From positions 186,001 to 250,000 of the forward strand of contig NZ_JBFRYC010000002.1 in NCBI RefSeq assembly GCF_040892615.1: DNA of 64,000 nucleotides, written 5' to 3'. This stretch comes from Thioclava arctica (GTDB taxonomy: Bacteria > Pseudomonadota > Alphaproteobacteria > Rhodobacterales > Rhodobacteraceae). Made by a program: the position numbers and the translations under genes. Below the pieces are notes generated by a model. That model was not told the DNA's origin, did no database searches, and saw only the letters and a list, made by a program, of their open reading frames with translations. Position 1 is the first letter of the stretch; every line of letters begins with the position of its first letter. Shown piece after piece: positions 1-8,449 of the stretch.

Positions 1-1352
1 ACGCCCAGCGCGCCCAGATCACCGGGGGTCTCGGTGATCCCGAACGCATCCAAAAGCCGCGTCACGATGCCCGCATCGGTGGTCTCGTCGATGGAGATGC
101 CCACGCGGTCACGCCCGACCTTGCGCAGGTTGATGCCGCGATGACGGGCCGCGGCCATGATCCCCTGCTGGCCCACGCCGACCTTGACGGTGAGCGTGTC
201 GAAAAACGCCTCTGGCTCAACCACAGCGCCCGCATCACGCAGCGCCTGCGCAAGCTGCGTGGTGGTGAAATGCACGCGCTCGGCAATCGCGCGCAGCCCC
301 ATCGGCCCGTGAAACACCGCGTAAAAGCTGGCCATCACCGCCAACAACGCCTGCGCGGTGCAAACATTCGAAGTCGCTTTTTCGCGGCGGATATGCTGCT
401 CGCGGGTTTGCAACGACAACCGATAAGCGCGGTTGCCATGGGAATCGACCGAGACCCCCACGATCCGGCCCGGCATCGCGCGTTTCATATCATCGCGACA
501 CGCCATAAAGGCAGCATGCGGCCCGCCATAGCCCATCTGCACACCAAAACGCTGCGCCGAGCCGACCGCGATGTCAGCCCCCATCGCGCCGGGTTCCTTC
601 AGCAGGCACAGCGCCAGCAGATCGGTGGCCATGATTGCCACGGCCTTGGCCCCATGCAGCGCCTCGCATTGGGCGGTGAAATCACGCACATGGCCATAGG
701 TGCCGGGATATTGGAAAATCGCGCCGAACACCTGATCGGCGACCAGATCATCGGCCGCGCCCACGATCACCTCGATGCCCAAGGGCTGGGCGCGGGTCTG
801 GATCACGCCAATCGTCTGGGGATGACAGTTTTCATCAACAAAGAACGCGGTCGCCTTGGATTTTGCGACGCGCTGCGCCATCGCCATCGCCTCGGCCGCC
901 GCCGTCGCCTCATCGAGCAGCGAAGCATTGGCCACCGGCAGCCCGGTCAGGTCCGACACCATCGTCTGAAAGTTCAACAGAGCCTCAAGACGCCCCTGCG
1001 CGATCTCGGGCTGATAGGGCGTGTAGGCGGTATACCAAGCCGGGTTTTCAAGAATATTCCGCTGGATCGCGGGCGGCGTGACCGTGCCGTAATAGCCCTG
1101 CCCAATCAGGCTGACCATCACGCGGTTTTTCTTGGCCACCTCTTCCATCTTTTGCAGCAGCGCATATTCGGTGAGCGGCGCCCAGCTAAGCGGCTGCGCC
1201 TGACGGATGGATTTGGGCACTGTCTCATCGATCAGCGCCTCAAGATCGCGCGCCCCCACGGCCTTGAGCATCTCGGTCATCTCGTCTGGCGACGGCCCGA
1301 TATGGCGGCGATTGGCGAAATCATAGGTGTCATAGGTCGTGGGGGTAAACAT
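1..1352 (-). CDS. gcvP: Glycine dehydrogenase (decarboxylating), P-protein, N-terminal part
   Basis: The reading frame stays open from an ATG at 1352 to the left edge, so about 450 N-terminal residues are visible and the C-terminal half, with the PLP lysine, lies outside. The N-terminus begins MFTPTTYDTYDFANRRHIGP, typical of P-protein, and continues through conserved stretches such as SLIGQGYYGT, NASLLDEATA and GSAQRFGVQMGYGGPHAA. P-protein decarboxylates glycine and passes the aminomethyl group to the lipoyl arm of GcvH. It is the third gene of gcvT-gcvH-gcvP and starts 5 bp after the gcvH stop. The length of the visible part suits the single-chain form of about 950 residues rather than the split two-subunit form, but the missing half is needed to be sure. 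Confidence 0.95.
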   Translation of the reverse strand, partial: MFTPTTYDTYDFANRRHIGPSPDEMTEMLKAVGARDLEALIDETVPKSIRQAQPLSWAPLTEYALLQKMEEVAKKNRVMVSLIGQGYYGTVTPPAIQRNILENPAWYTAYTPYQPEIAQGRLEALLNFQTMVSDLTGLPVANASLLDEATAAAEAMAMAQRVAKSKATAFFVDENCHPQTIGVIQTRAQPLGIEVIVGAADDLVADQVFGAIFQYPGTYGHVRDFTAQCEALHGAKAVAIMATDLLALCLLKEPGAMGADIAVGSAQRFGVQMGYGGPHAAFMACRDDMKRAMPGRIVGVSVDSHGNRAYRLSLQTREQHIRREKATSNVCTAQALLAVMASFYAVFHGPMGLRAIAERVHFTTTQLAQALRDAGAVVEPEAFFDTLTVKVGVGQQGIMAAARHRGINLRKVGRDRVGISIDETTDAGIVTRLLDAFGITETPGDLGALG

Positions 1353-1357
1353 GAGGA

Positions 1358-1717
1358 TTATCCGATAAATTCGATGTAGGCGGCCTCGTCCATGAAGCCA
1401 TCAAGTGCGGATTGGTCGGCCAGTTTCATCTTGAAAAACCAAGCCTTGCCCAGCGGATCTTCGTTCACGAGGCCCGGATTGTCGGCCAGATCCTCGTTGA
1501 TCTCAACGATCTCGCCATCCAGCGGCGCGGCGATATCAGAGGCCGCCTTGACGCTTTCGATGACGCAAATCTCATCGCCTTGCGACACTTCGGTCCCGGC
1601 ATCGGGCAATTCGACGAAAACAACATCGCCCAGCTGCTCGCTGGCATGTTCGGTGATGCCGACGATCACAAGATCGCCCTCAACCTTGAGCCATTCATGG
1701 TCTTGCGTGAATTTCAT
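1358..1717 (-). CDS. gcvH: Glycine cleavage system H protein
   Basis: This 119-residue protein has the normal GcvH length and fold markers. The lipoyl-accepting lysine is K57 in ESVKAASD, in the usual hairpin position, followed by the PLDGEIVEIN and NEDPLGKAWFFKM segments. It carries the aminomethyl and dihydrolipoyl groups between the P, T and L proteins. It starts 24 bp after gcvT and ends 5 bp before gcvP, so it is co-transcribed behind the glycine riboswitch. A purine-rich ribosome-binding site precedes the ATG. Confidence 0.97.
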   Translation of the reverse strand: MKFTQDHEWLKVEGDLVIVGITEHASEQLGDVVFVELPDAGTEVSQGDEICVIESVKAASDIAAPLDGEIVEINEDLADNPGLVNEDPLGKAWFFKMKLADQSALDGFMDEAAYIEFIG

Positions 1718-1741
1718 TCTCGGTCTCCCTCGTGGTCTTTT

Positions 1742-2845
1742 TCAGCGTTTGTAGGTAGTGGGTTGGAAGGGCATCGGCGCGATAACAGCGGGCAGACGTT
1801 TGCCGCGCACCTCGCCATAAACGATTGTGCCCTCAGTCAGCTCGCTGGGCAGATAGGCCATCGCCATCGGCGCCGCAATCGAGGGGCCAAAGCCGCCCGA
1901 AGTGACGGTGCCAATCGGCGCGCCACCCTCGGCATCAGCGAAAATTTGAACGCCTTCGCGCATCGGCGCACGGCCTTCGGGGCGCAACCCGACGCGCTTG
2001 CGCGCAGCCCCGCCGTCTAGCTGCGCCAAGATCACTTCGGCACCGGGAACGCCGCCCGCGCGCGCGCCGCCTGTGCGGCGGATTTTCTGGATCGCCCAAG
2101 CCAGATTGGCCTCGACCGGGGTGGTCGTGGTGTCGATGTCATGGCCATAAAGGCACAGCCCCGCCTCAAGGCGCAGACTGTCGCGCGCGCCCAAACCGAT
2201 CGGCTCCACCGCAGCATCCGCCAGCAGCGCGCGGGCAAAGGCCTCGGCCTGCGGCGCAGGCACCGAGATTTCAAATCCGTCCTCGCCCGTATAGCCCGAA
2301 CGCGAAATCCACAGATCGACGCCCTGCCAGCCGAACGTCGCTACATCCATGAACCGCATCGCGCCAACACCGGGCACCAAGGCCTCAAGCGTGCCCTCGG
2401 CGGCGGGACCCTGCAGCGCCAAAAGCGCGCGGTCGGTGATTTCCTGAACGCCCTCGATATGGGCACGCAAATGGGCCAGATCGGCCGTCTTGCAGGCTGC
2501 ATTGACCACGACAAACAGGTGATCGCCGCGATTGGCGACCATCAGATCGTCCAGAATACCACCCGCGTCATTGGTGAACATCGCATAGCGCTGACGGCCT
2601 TCAGCCAACTCCATCAGACTAACCGGCACCAGCGCCTCAAGGGCTTCCGCCGCGCCAGCGCCCGGCAAGATCACCTGCCCCATATGGCTGACGTCGAACA
2701 GCCCGGCCTGCGCGCGGGTGTGCAGATGCTCACCCATCACACCCAGCGGGTATTGCACGGGCATCGCATAGCCCGCGAAGGGCACCATTTTCGCGCCCAG
2801 TTCCATGTGCAAATCGTAAAGCGGCGTCTTGTGCAGATCGCTCAT
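1742..2845 (-). CDS. gcvT: Glycine cleavage system T protein (aminomethyltransferase)
   Basis: The 367-residue protein transfers the methylene carbon of the GcvH-bound aminomethyl group to tetrahydrofolate and releases ammonia. Visible family markers include KTPLYDLHMELGAKMVPFAGY near the N-terminus, DVSHMGQ, and the C-terminal glycine-rich SGGFGPSI segment. I chose the ATG at 2845 (protein starts MSDLHKTPLYD) because GGAGAAGG lies about 5 bases upstream and family members begin there; an in-frame ATG 51 bases further upstream lacks this support. It is the first gene of the gcv operon and lies about 90 bases downstream of a tandem glycine riboswitch. Confidence 0.95.
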   Translation of the reverse strand: MSDLHKTPLYDLHMELGAKMVPFAGYAMPVQYPLGVMGEHLHTRAQAGLFDVSHMGQVILPGAGAAEALEALVPVSLMELAEGRQRYAMFTNDAGGILDDLMVANRGDHLFVVVNAACKTADLAHLRAHIEGVQEITDRALLALQGPAAEGTLEALVPGVGAMRFMDVATFGWQGVDLWISRSGYTGEDGFEISVPAPQAEAFARALLADAAVEPIGLGARDSLRLEAGLCLYGHDIDTTTTPVEANLAWAIQKIRRTGGARAGGVPGAEVILAQLDGGAARKRVGLRPEGRAPMREGVQIFADAEGGAPIGTVTSGGFGPSIAAPMAMAYLPSELTEGTIVYGEVRGKRLPAVIAPMPFQPTTYKR

Positions 2846-2934
2846 TCCGGCCTTCTCCCGTTCAGCCGGATCGTCCGGCATCGACCAATGGGCCAAATGG
2901 CCCGCCCGATGCCCCCTCTGTCCTTGCCCTACCC

Positions 2935-3092
2935 TAACGGGGTCGGGCGCCTGAGATCGTTATCCCTTCGGCGGGCGCATGCGGCGCCACTCTCCAGAGT
3001 CCTTTATTGAATGCGGTCCTTTTGCCTGAGAGTTTACCGGGGCGGTTGCTCCTTCGGCCCTGCGGATGTTTCCGCAGCGTCTCCCGTATCCA
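2935..3092 (-). promoter_or_regulatory. Tandem glycine riboswitch (gcvT leader)
   Basis: Read on the minus strand, two glycine aptamers lie in series upstream of gcvT. The first (about 3092-3012) carries ACGGGAGA, CCGAAGGAGCAA and CTCTCAGGCAAAAGGACC. The second (about 3003-2935) carries GACTCTGGAGAG, CCGCCGAAGGGATAA and ATCTCAGGCGCCCGACC. These are the conserved cores of the glycine class, joined by a short linker, and the context (gcvTHP) fits. Family knowledge says glycine binding turns expression on. I do not see a clear terminator with a U tract between aptamer 2 and gcvT, so control may act on translation. Confidence 0.93.
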
Positions 3093-3101
3093 ATACCCAA
3101 T

Positions 3102-3131
3102 CGCATAGCCGAGCCGCCACAGCCCTGACAA
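3102..3131 (-). promoter_or_regulatory. Candidate sigma-70 promoter of the gcv operon
   Basis: On the minus strand a -35 box TTGTCA (3131-3126) and a -10-like box TATGCG (3107-3102) are separated by 18 bases. Transcription would start around 3095, immediately before the first glycine aptamer, so the position is consistent with the riboswitch being the 5' end of the mRNA. The -10 match is modest. Confidence 0.5.
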
Positions 3132-3234
3132 GCCCAATTCGCCAGATACGGCAGTTTGGGGCAAAAAGCGACGCGGCGCAGGGCGTGAAACGCTTAAGGA
3201 ACAAGCGCAGATATCCCCCGAACGCGCGGCGTGT

Positions 3235-4182
3235 TCAAATTTCGCTGACCGGGCATTGGCTCAGCAGGTTTTTGACATCGCGCGCCCTGCACAGCTCGGT
3301 TGCCGGCGAAGTGACCGCCGCCGACGCCCCTGCCGCGCCGTGACGCAACGCTTCGGGCAAGGGCTTGCCGCGCGCCAGTGCCAGCGTAAAGGCGGCCACG
3401 AAACTGTCGCCCGCGCCCACCTTGGACACCACCGTGACCTTGGCGGCCTTGGCAAACCAGCGCCCCTCGCGGGTGGCCAGCACATTGCCCTCAGAACCGC
3501 GCGCCACGATCACCGCATGGGCCAACCCGCGGCGCACCAGATCTTGGGCAAAGTCGGCGCTGTCGGCGCGGGTGGGCAAATCGCGCCCGGCCAGTTCCAC
3601 CGCCTCCAACTCATCCATCCGCAGCAGATCTGCGGGCTGGCATTTGCTCTCTAGCAGGTGGTGCAGCGCCTTGCCCGAGGTATCCAGAAACAGCTGCGCC
3701 TTCGTGCGCGCGATCTTGGCGGCAAGCCTTGCGGGAAAATCCACGGGAACGCCGGGGGGTTGGCTGCCCGACAACACGACAATCCCACCTTCGGGGGCAG
3801 CGCGCGCAATCCGGGTAAGCGCCTTTGACACGTCGCGCTCAGACCAGTCGGGACCGGGCATGACAAAGCGAAACTGCTCGCCCGAGGTGGTGTCCGTGGC
3901 GGTCAGGCTAAGACGGGTTTCTCCCGGTGCTGGAAAGGGATAGACGCCGATACCCGCCTCGGCCAAAAGCCGCATCACCTTATCCCCGGTCGGGCCGCCC
4001 AGCGCCACAAAAGCGGTCGAATTCCCCCCGAGTGCAGCAATCGCACGGCTGACATTGAGCCCGCCACCGCCGGGATCAAAGACCGGGCGCGAGCAGCGCA
4101 GCTTTCGCTCGGGCAAGATATCTTTGGCTGAGGTCGCGACATCCACCGTCGGATTGAGAGTGATCGTTAGAATGGTCTGCAT
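3235..4182 (-). CDS. pfkB: PfkB-type 6-phosphofructokinase / hexose-phosphate kinase
   Basis: This 315-residue ribokinase-family kinase resembles E. coli Pfk-2: N-terminal ERKLRC and FDPGGGGLNVSRAIAALGG, then SGEQFRFVMPGP, SGSQPPGV, and the catalytic GAGDSF motif near residue 255 with the general-base Asp. The family phosphorylates fructose-6-phosphate or related sugar phosphates with ATP. It lies upstream of, and in the same direction as, the gcv operon, but the glycine promoter and riboswitch separate them. 1-phosphofructokinase or tagatose-6-phosphate kinase are alternatives in the same subfamily. There are no fru PTS genes beside it, which argues mildly against 1-phosphofructokinase. Confidence 0.8.
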   Translation of the reverse strand: MQTILTITLNPTVDVATSAKDILPERKLRCSRPVFDPGGGGLNVSRAIAALGGNSTAFVALGGPTGDKVMRLLAEAGIGVYPFPAPGETRLSLTATDTTSGEQFRFVMPGPDWSERDVSKALTRIARAAPEGGIVVLSGSQPPGVPVDFPARLAAKIARTKAQLFLDTSGKALHHLLESKCQPADLLRMDELEAVELAGRDLPTRADSADFAQDLVRRGLAHAVIVARGSEGNVLATREGRWFAKAAKVTVVSKVGAGDSFVAAFTLALARGKPLPEALRHGAAGASAAVTSPATELCRARDVKNLLSQCPVSEI

Positions 4183-4284
4183 CGCACGCTCCTTGGCAGG
4201 CCGATCGGGGGCCTGGTGGCGATCATGGCACCTCGCAACAGCTGATCCAAGGGCGTTGCGCCCGCGTGCGTTCCCGAAAATGCA

Positions 4285-4317
4285 AAACGGGCCACACTTT
4301 CACAGTGCCGCCCGTTT
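4285..4317 (-). terminator. Hairpin terminator downstream of the MBL hydrolase
   Basis: An inverted repeat AAACGGGC (4285-4292) / GCCCGTTT (4310-4317), with an inner CACT/AGTG pairing, lies 39-71 bases past the MBL gene stop. Read on the minus strand the stem is followed by TTGCATTTTC, a weak T tract. Confidence 0.6.
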
Positions 4318-4355
4318 CACTCTTGAGTGCTTAGATCGCTTTCACGCGCCTTGGG

Positions 4356-5288
4356 TCAGACGCTCAACTGATAGCTGACCGGAACAAACCGATAGCCCGG
4401 CCCGGAGGTTTCCAGATAGCCCATGCCGGGGAAGGGCATGTGATAGCCGATGAAAGGCACCCTGTCGGCTGCGACCATGCCAAACAGCGATTTGCGCGTC
4501 GCGGCGGCCTGCGCCTTGTCCATGTCGAAACGCACCTCCCAGTCGGGGCGTTGCAGCGACCAGACGTAGTGGTTTGCACTGTCCACCGCCAGAACCAGCG
4601 ACTTGCCACCACTTTCCACCATATAGGCCATATGACCCGGCGTGTGGCCAAAGGCCTCGACCGCCGTGATCCCCGAAACGACCGACTCCCCGCCCTTGAT
4701 AAAGGTGAACTGATCTTCGAGCGGGCGCACCTTGGCCTCGAAGGTGTCATTGCCGGCCTTGGACCAATGATCGAACTCGACCTCGCCGGTGATATATCTC
4801 GCCTTGCCAAAGGTCGCCCCGCCCTCGCCCATCAGGCCGCCAATGTGATCGCCATGCATATGGGTGATCACCACCGTGGTGATATCATCGGTGCCATGCC
4901 CGGCGGCCGCCAGGGCAGCAGCGGTGCCCTCGGGGCTAAGACCGGTATCGAACAGAATCTTTTCATCGCCCGCCTCAATCAGCGTTGGCGTGAAGAAATT
5001 CAGCGCCTTGTCGGCGGGAATAAAGGCCTCGGACGACAGAGCATTGAAATCTTCAGGGCTGGCATTGGTGCCAAAGGTGCCTTGCGGATTGTCCAGCGGA
5101 CGGGTGCCCGCCAAAAGCGTCGTCACCGTCATATCGCCCAATGTGACCCGCCGATAGGGCGGGATCGCGGGCGGGGCAGCGGCGACCGTCTGCGCTTGCG
5201 TCATGCTTGCCCCGAGCAAAGCGGGGGCGGCGGGCAAGGCTGCGGCGGCCATAAACGCGGTGCGGCGGGTGATAAGGGTCCTCGTCAT
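4356..5288 (-). CDS. Exported MBL-fold metallo-hydrolase
   Basis: The 310-residue protein has an N-terminal export signal with twin arginines (TRRTAFMAAAALPAAPALL), so Tat or Sec export to the periplasm is likely. The metal-binding HxHxDH motif is present as HMHGDHIGG, with downstream GHTPGHMAY and AVDSANHY supplying the other ligands of a dinuclear metallo-beta-lactamase fold. Such proteins include lactonases, glyoxalase II-like and alkylsulfatase-like enzymes; the substrate cannot be read from the sequence. The ATG at 5288 is preceded by GGAGAG; a longer frame starting 42 bases upstream would put 14 extra residues before the signal. It is a single gene with its own terminator. Confidence 0.85.
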   Translation of the reverse strand: MTRTLITRRTAFMAAAALPAAPALLGASMTQAQTVAAAPPAIPPYRRVTLGDMTVTTLLAGTRPLDNPQGTFGTNASPEDFNALSSEAFIPADKALNFFTPTLIEAGDEKILFDTGLSPEGTAAALAAAGHGTDDITTVVITHMHGDHIGGLMGEGGATFGKARYITGEVEFDHWSKAGNDTFEAKVRPLEDQFTFIKGGESVVSGITAVEAFGHTPGHMAYMVESGGKSLVLAVDSANHYVWSLQRPDWEVRFDMDKAQAAATRKSLFGMVAADRVPFIGYHMPFPGMGYLETSGPGYRFVPVSYQLSV

Positions 5289-5390
5289 CTGTCTCTCCAA
5301 ATGGCTGAAAAACGATACGTCAAGAATCACGCCTGCGCGCGGGGCGCAGACCTGATTATAGCACTGTAACGTATCCGTGAGCAGCTTGGT

Positions 5391-5804
5391 TCACTCCCAC
5401 CAGCGATCAATTGCCGCGATATCGCCATCCGACCAGCCCAGATGATGCGCCAACTCATGCACGAAGACATGCGTGACCAGCACATCCAGCGTCACATCGC
5501 CCCGCGCAGCCCATTCATCGACAATCGCGCGGCGAAACAGCCAGATCACATCGGAATGCCCGCCCGGATCCATCACCGATTTCTGCGTCAGCGGCACCCC
5601 TTCATATAGCCCGCTCAGCGCAAGGGGATTGTCGATGCCCAGATCGTCCAGCAGCGCATCGGGGGCGACATCCTCCACCCGGATCGCCACATCCTTGGCG
5701 GCGGCAGCAAATTCGGGCGGCAAGCTGGCACGCGCAGCCATTGCCAAAGCCGCAATATCATCCAGACCGGGGGCCAGCACACCGGCCCAATCGCTTTGCT
5801 CCAT
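5391..5804 (-). CDS. Zincin-like metallopeptidase family protein (DUF1025 type)
   Basis: This 137-residue protein ends with a metal-site motif HELAHHLGWSD (HExxHxxGxxD), characteristic of the small Zincin_1 family of putative metallopeptidases. The N-terminal half is a helical acidic segment (LAPGLDDIAALA...). The start at 5804 is set by GGAGGG five bases upstream; the longer open frame runs into the divergent gltX gene. Function and substrate are unknown for the family. It is divergent from gltX with about 100 bp between the starts. Confidence 0.8.
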   Translation of the reverse strand: MEQSDWAGVLAPGLDDIAALAMAARASLPPEFAAAAKDVAIRVEDVAPDALLDDLGIDNPLALSGLYEGVPLTQKSVMDPGGHSDVIWLFRRAIVDEWAARGDVTLDVLVTHVFVHELAHHLGWSDGDIAAIDRWWE

Positions 5805-5903
5805 CGCACCCTCCAGAGCGGCCATACCCGCCACGCATAGCCCTTCATATGGACAAACGCCCCGCGCTATGAAAGAGCAGGCGCCAACTAGGAGTTGACC
5901 CCG

Positions 5904-7232
5904 ATGACCACCGTTACCCGTTTCGCCCCCTCGCCCACCGGCTATATCCATGTCGGCAATCTGCGCACCGCGCTGATGAACTACCTGATCGCGCGCAAGA
6001 CGGGCGGCACGTTCATCCTGCGCCTCGACGACACAGATCAAGAGCGCTCGAAGCAGGAATATATCGATGCGCTCAAGGGCGATCTGGAATGGTTGGGCAT
6101 CGAGTGGGACCGCGAAGAACGCCAGTCGCTGCGCCTTGATCGCTACCGCGAGGTGGCTGAGGAATTAAAAGCTGCGGGCAAGCTTTATGAGTGTTTCGAA
6201 AGCCCGACCGAGCTGGATTTGAAACGCAAGAAGCAGCTCAATATGGGCAAGCCGCCGGTTTATGACCGCGCCTCGATGCATCTGTCTGAGGCCGACAAAG
6301 AAGCCGCGCGCGCCGCTGGCAAGGATGGCTACTGGCGCTTCAAGCTGGAACTTGAGCGGATCGAGTGGGCCGATGGCATCTTGGGCGATCTGTCGATTGA
6401 TGCGGCGTCGGTGTCGGACCCGGTGCTGATCAAGGCCTCGGGTCAGGTGCTCTATACCTTTGCTTCGCCGGTCGATGACGCGGATATGGGCATCACCCAT
6501 ATCGTGCGTGGCGGCGATCACGTCACCAATACCGCAACGCAAATCCAGATCATCGAGGCGATTGGCGGCAAGGTTCCCGCCTTCGCGCATCACTCGCTGC
6601 TGACCGGTCCGCAGGGCGAAGAACTGTCCAAGCGTCTCGGCGCGCTCTCAATCCGCGATCTGCGCGCCAAAGGGATCGCCCCCGAAGCGCTGCTAAGCAT
6701 GATGGCGCGCTTGGGCTCCAGCCAGCCGATTGAGCTGCGCATGAGCATGGATGAGCTGGCCGAAGGATTTGAACTCAGCCAGTTCGGCTCGGCCCCCACC
6801 AAATTCGACGCCGAAGACCTGATCCCGCTGACGCGCACGCGCAACCAGCACCTGCCCTTCGCGGTGGTCAAAGACCAAATCGCCGCCCTCGGCATTCCCG
6901 CCGAACAGGCCGAACAATTCTGGGCCGTGGCCTCGCAAAATATCGATACGCTCAGCGATCTCGATCACTGGGCCGATCTGTGCCTGAACGGCGCCGAGCC
7001 GGTGATCGACCCCGAGGATGCCGATTTCATCGCTCAAGCCATGACGATGTTGCCCGACGCGCCCTATTCCGAGACCACTTGGAAAGACTGGACCAGCGCC
7101 GTCAAGGACGCCACAGGGCGCAAGGGCAAGGGCCTGTTCATGCCGCTGCGCAAGGCCGTGACCGGTCAGGCGCATGGCCCCGACATGGGCAGCCTGATGC
7201 CGCTTTTGCACAAGGTGCGCGCGCGCGGCTGA
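5904..7232 (+). CDS. gltX: Glutamyl-tRNA synthetase
   Basis: The 442-residue protein has the class I signature SPTGYIHVGNLRTAL (HIGH equivalent HVGN) at residues 9-23 and LSKRLGALS as the KMSKS equivalent. It charges tRNA-Glu, and may charge tRNA-Gln in organisms using GatCAB. Alphaproteobacteria usually have two GluRS paralogues; this compact form looks like the second (GltX2) type, but the paralogue assignment needs the other copy. The ATG at 5904 was chosen because AGGAG ends 9 bases upstream; an in-frame TTG at 5895 touches the ribosome-binding site and is unlikely. Confidence 0.93.
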   Translation: MTTVTRFAPSPTGYIHVGNLRTALMNYLIARKTGGTFILRLDDTDQERSKQEYIDALKGDLEWLGIEWDREERQSLRLDRYREVAEELKAAGKLYECFESPTELDLKRKKQLNMGKPPVYDRASMHLSEADKEAARAAGKDGYWRFKLELERIEWADGILGDLSIDAASVSDPVLIKASGQVLYTFASPVDDADMGITHIVRGGDHVTNTATQIQIIEAIGGKVPAFAHHSLLTGPQGEELSKRLGALSIRDLRAKGIAPEALLSMMARLGSSQPIELRMSMDELAEGFELSQFGSAPTKFDAEDLIPLTRTRNQHLPFAVVKDQIAALGIPAEQAEQFWAVASQNIDTLSDLDHWADLCLNGAEPVIDPEDADFIAQAMTMLPDAPYSETTWKDWTSAVKDATGRKGKGLFMPLRKAVTGQAHGPDMGSLMPLLHKVRARG

Positions 7233-7281
7233 GGGCCCAAAGCATATTGCACGGGCCGCTTCATGCCCAAAGCGGTCGCAT

Positions 7282-7309
7282 TTCCGCCTTGAGGTCCATC
7301 AAGGCGGAG
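7282..7309 (+). terminator. Strong hairpin after gltX
   Basis: A perfect 9-bp inverted repeat CCGCCTTGA (7284-7292) / TCAAGGCGG (7299-7307) with a 6-base loop lies 50 bases past gltX. No U tract follows, so it is a transcript-end or stability hairpin rather than a textbook terminator. Confidence 0.5.
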
Positions 7310-7355
7310 GTGTCTCCAATTTGATAGAATCATCTTCCATTGGGGGAGAGACGCA

Positions 7356-7631
7356 ATGATCACTTTGGAAGATGTTGAGGACATGTCTGCGCTAAGTCGT
7401 GCAGAAATTGACGCGCTGTCTGCGCATGAACATATCAGCGCATACGATGCGACGCTGTTGGGCGAATACATGATGCACGTCCATCACGGGCCGCAAAAAG
7501 TAAACGAGATGATTTGCGACGATATCCGCTCTGCTTTGCACGCGGACAACGTAGATCAGGCGGGCGAATTATTTGCCGTCTTGCGCGCCTTTTTGGCCGA
7601 GAATCCAGAAGCGGCCCGCGGAGCAAGCTGA
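7356..7631 (+). CDS. Conserved small acidic protein of unknown function
   Basis: A 91-residue soluble, acidic protein (MITLEDVEDMSALSRAEIDA...) with no signal peptide or membrane segment. GGGGGAGAGA six bases upstream is a good ribosome-binding site. A histidine- and methionine-rich patch (EYMMHVHHGPQKV) is the only notable segment. Codon usage resembles neighbouring genes, which supports a real gene. I do not recognise the family. It lies alone between gltX and the ParA-like gene. Confidence 0.7.
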   Translation: MITLEDVEDMSALSRAEIDALSAHEHISAYDATLLGEYMMHVHHGPQKVNEMICDDIRSALHADNVDQAGELFAVLRAFLAENPEAARGAS

Positions 7632-7749
7632 GAGTCAAAGCCCGGCGTGTTCGAAGTTGGGTCGCCGCACTGTCGCGCATCATCGCCCAACCTCTCGCAG
7701 CCCGTTCACACCGTTTGGGGCCTTCCCACGCTTGCCCGATTGAGCGACA

Positions 7750-7755
7750 TATAAT
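7750..7755 (+). promoter_or_regulatory. Consensus -10 box upstream of the ParA-like gene
   Basis: A perfect TATAAT lies 54 bases before the TTG start at 7804. No clear -35 box is seen at the expected distance. Transcription would start near 7762, leaving almost no leader for an ATG at 7774, which supports the TTG start. Confidence 0.45.
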
Positions 7756-7803
7756 TCCCAAATCTATCGTGATATGACGTCCCCGCAGCAGCGAGGGAAT
7801 CAG

Positions 7804-8439
7804 TTGGCGCATATCATCACGATCGCTCAACAAAAGGGCGGAGCGGGGAAAACCACGCTCGCGGTCAATCTCGCCATCGCTTTTGCGAAACAATATCAAC
7901 GCGTGGCGATCCTTGATACCGATCCGCAAGGTTCGCTTGGTCGCTGGTTCATGACGCGGCGCGAATTGCTTGGCGATCCCGGCGTGGAATTTGCCACCTC
8001 CTCGGCTTGGGGCGTTGGCTATGAGTGCACAAAACTGAGCGCTAACAATGACATCGTGATCATTGATACGCCGCCCAAGGTGGATAGCGATCTGAAACCT
8101 GCTCTGCGCGAGGCCGATCTGGTGCTTGTGCCTGTGGGCTCGTCGCTGGTGGATCTTTGGGCGACGGATGGCGTCGTGGATTTGGCGCAACGCGTCGACA
8201 AGACCTGCCTGATCGTGCTGAACCGCGTGAAATCGGGCACCCGCCTGGCCGAAGATGTGGCCGCCGCCGCTGCCGCCATTTCCTCTGAGGTTGCCAGCAT
8301 CACCCTTGGGCACCGCGTGGTCTATGCGGAGACCCTTGGACAAGGGCTAAGCGCGCTTGAGGCTGGCAAATCCGCCGCCACAGCCGAGGTGAACGCCCTT
8401 GCCGCCGAGATTTCGGCGTTGCTGGCCGCGAAAGACTAA
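7804..8439 (+). CDS. ParA/MinD-like P-loop ATPase
   Basis: A 211-residue ParA-family ATPase with a deviant Walker A (QQKGGAGKTTLAVNLA) at the N-terminus, DTDPQGS (Walker A') and VIIDTPPK (Walker B). Family members begin right before HIITIAQQKGG, which matches the TTG start at 7804 preceded by GCGAGGG at 7791-7797; an ATG at 7774 adds ten residues without a ribosome-binding site. No parB or partition site is adjacent, so it is an orphan ParA, the kind that positions cellular cargo rather than a replicon. The cargo is not evident from the neighbours. Confidence 0.85.
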   Translation: MAHIITIAQQKGGAGKTTLAVNLAIAFAKQYQRVAILDTDPQGSLGRWFMTRRELLGDPGVEFATSSAWGVGYECTKLSANNDIVIIDTPPKVDSDLKPALREADLVLVPVGSSLVDLWATDGVVDLAQRVDKTCLIVLNRVKSGTRLAEDVAAAAAAISSEVASITLGHRVVYAETLGQGLSALEAGKSAATAEVNALAAEISALLAAKD

Positions 8440-8449
8440 CCCACTGCGC

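Noticed and set aside
141..1379. 412-codon plus-strand frame at the left edge
   Set aside because: Shadow of gcvP, whose real frame on the minus strand runs off the window.
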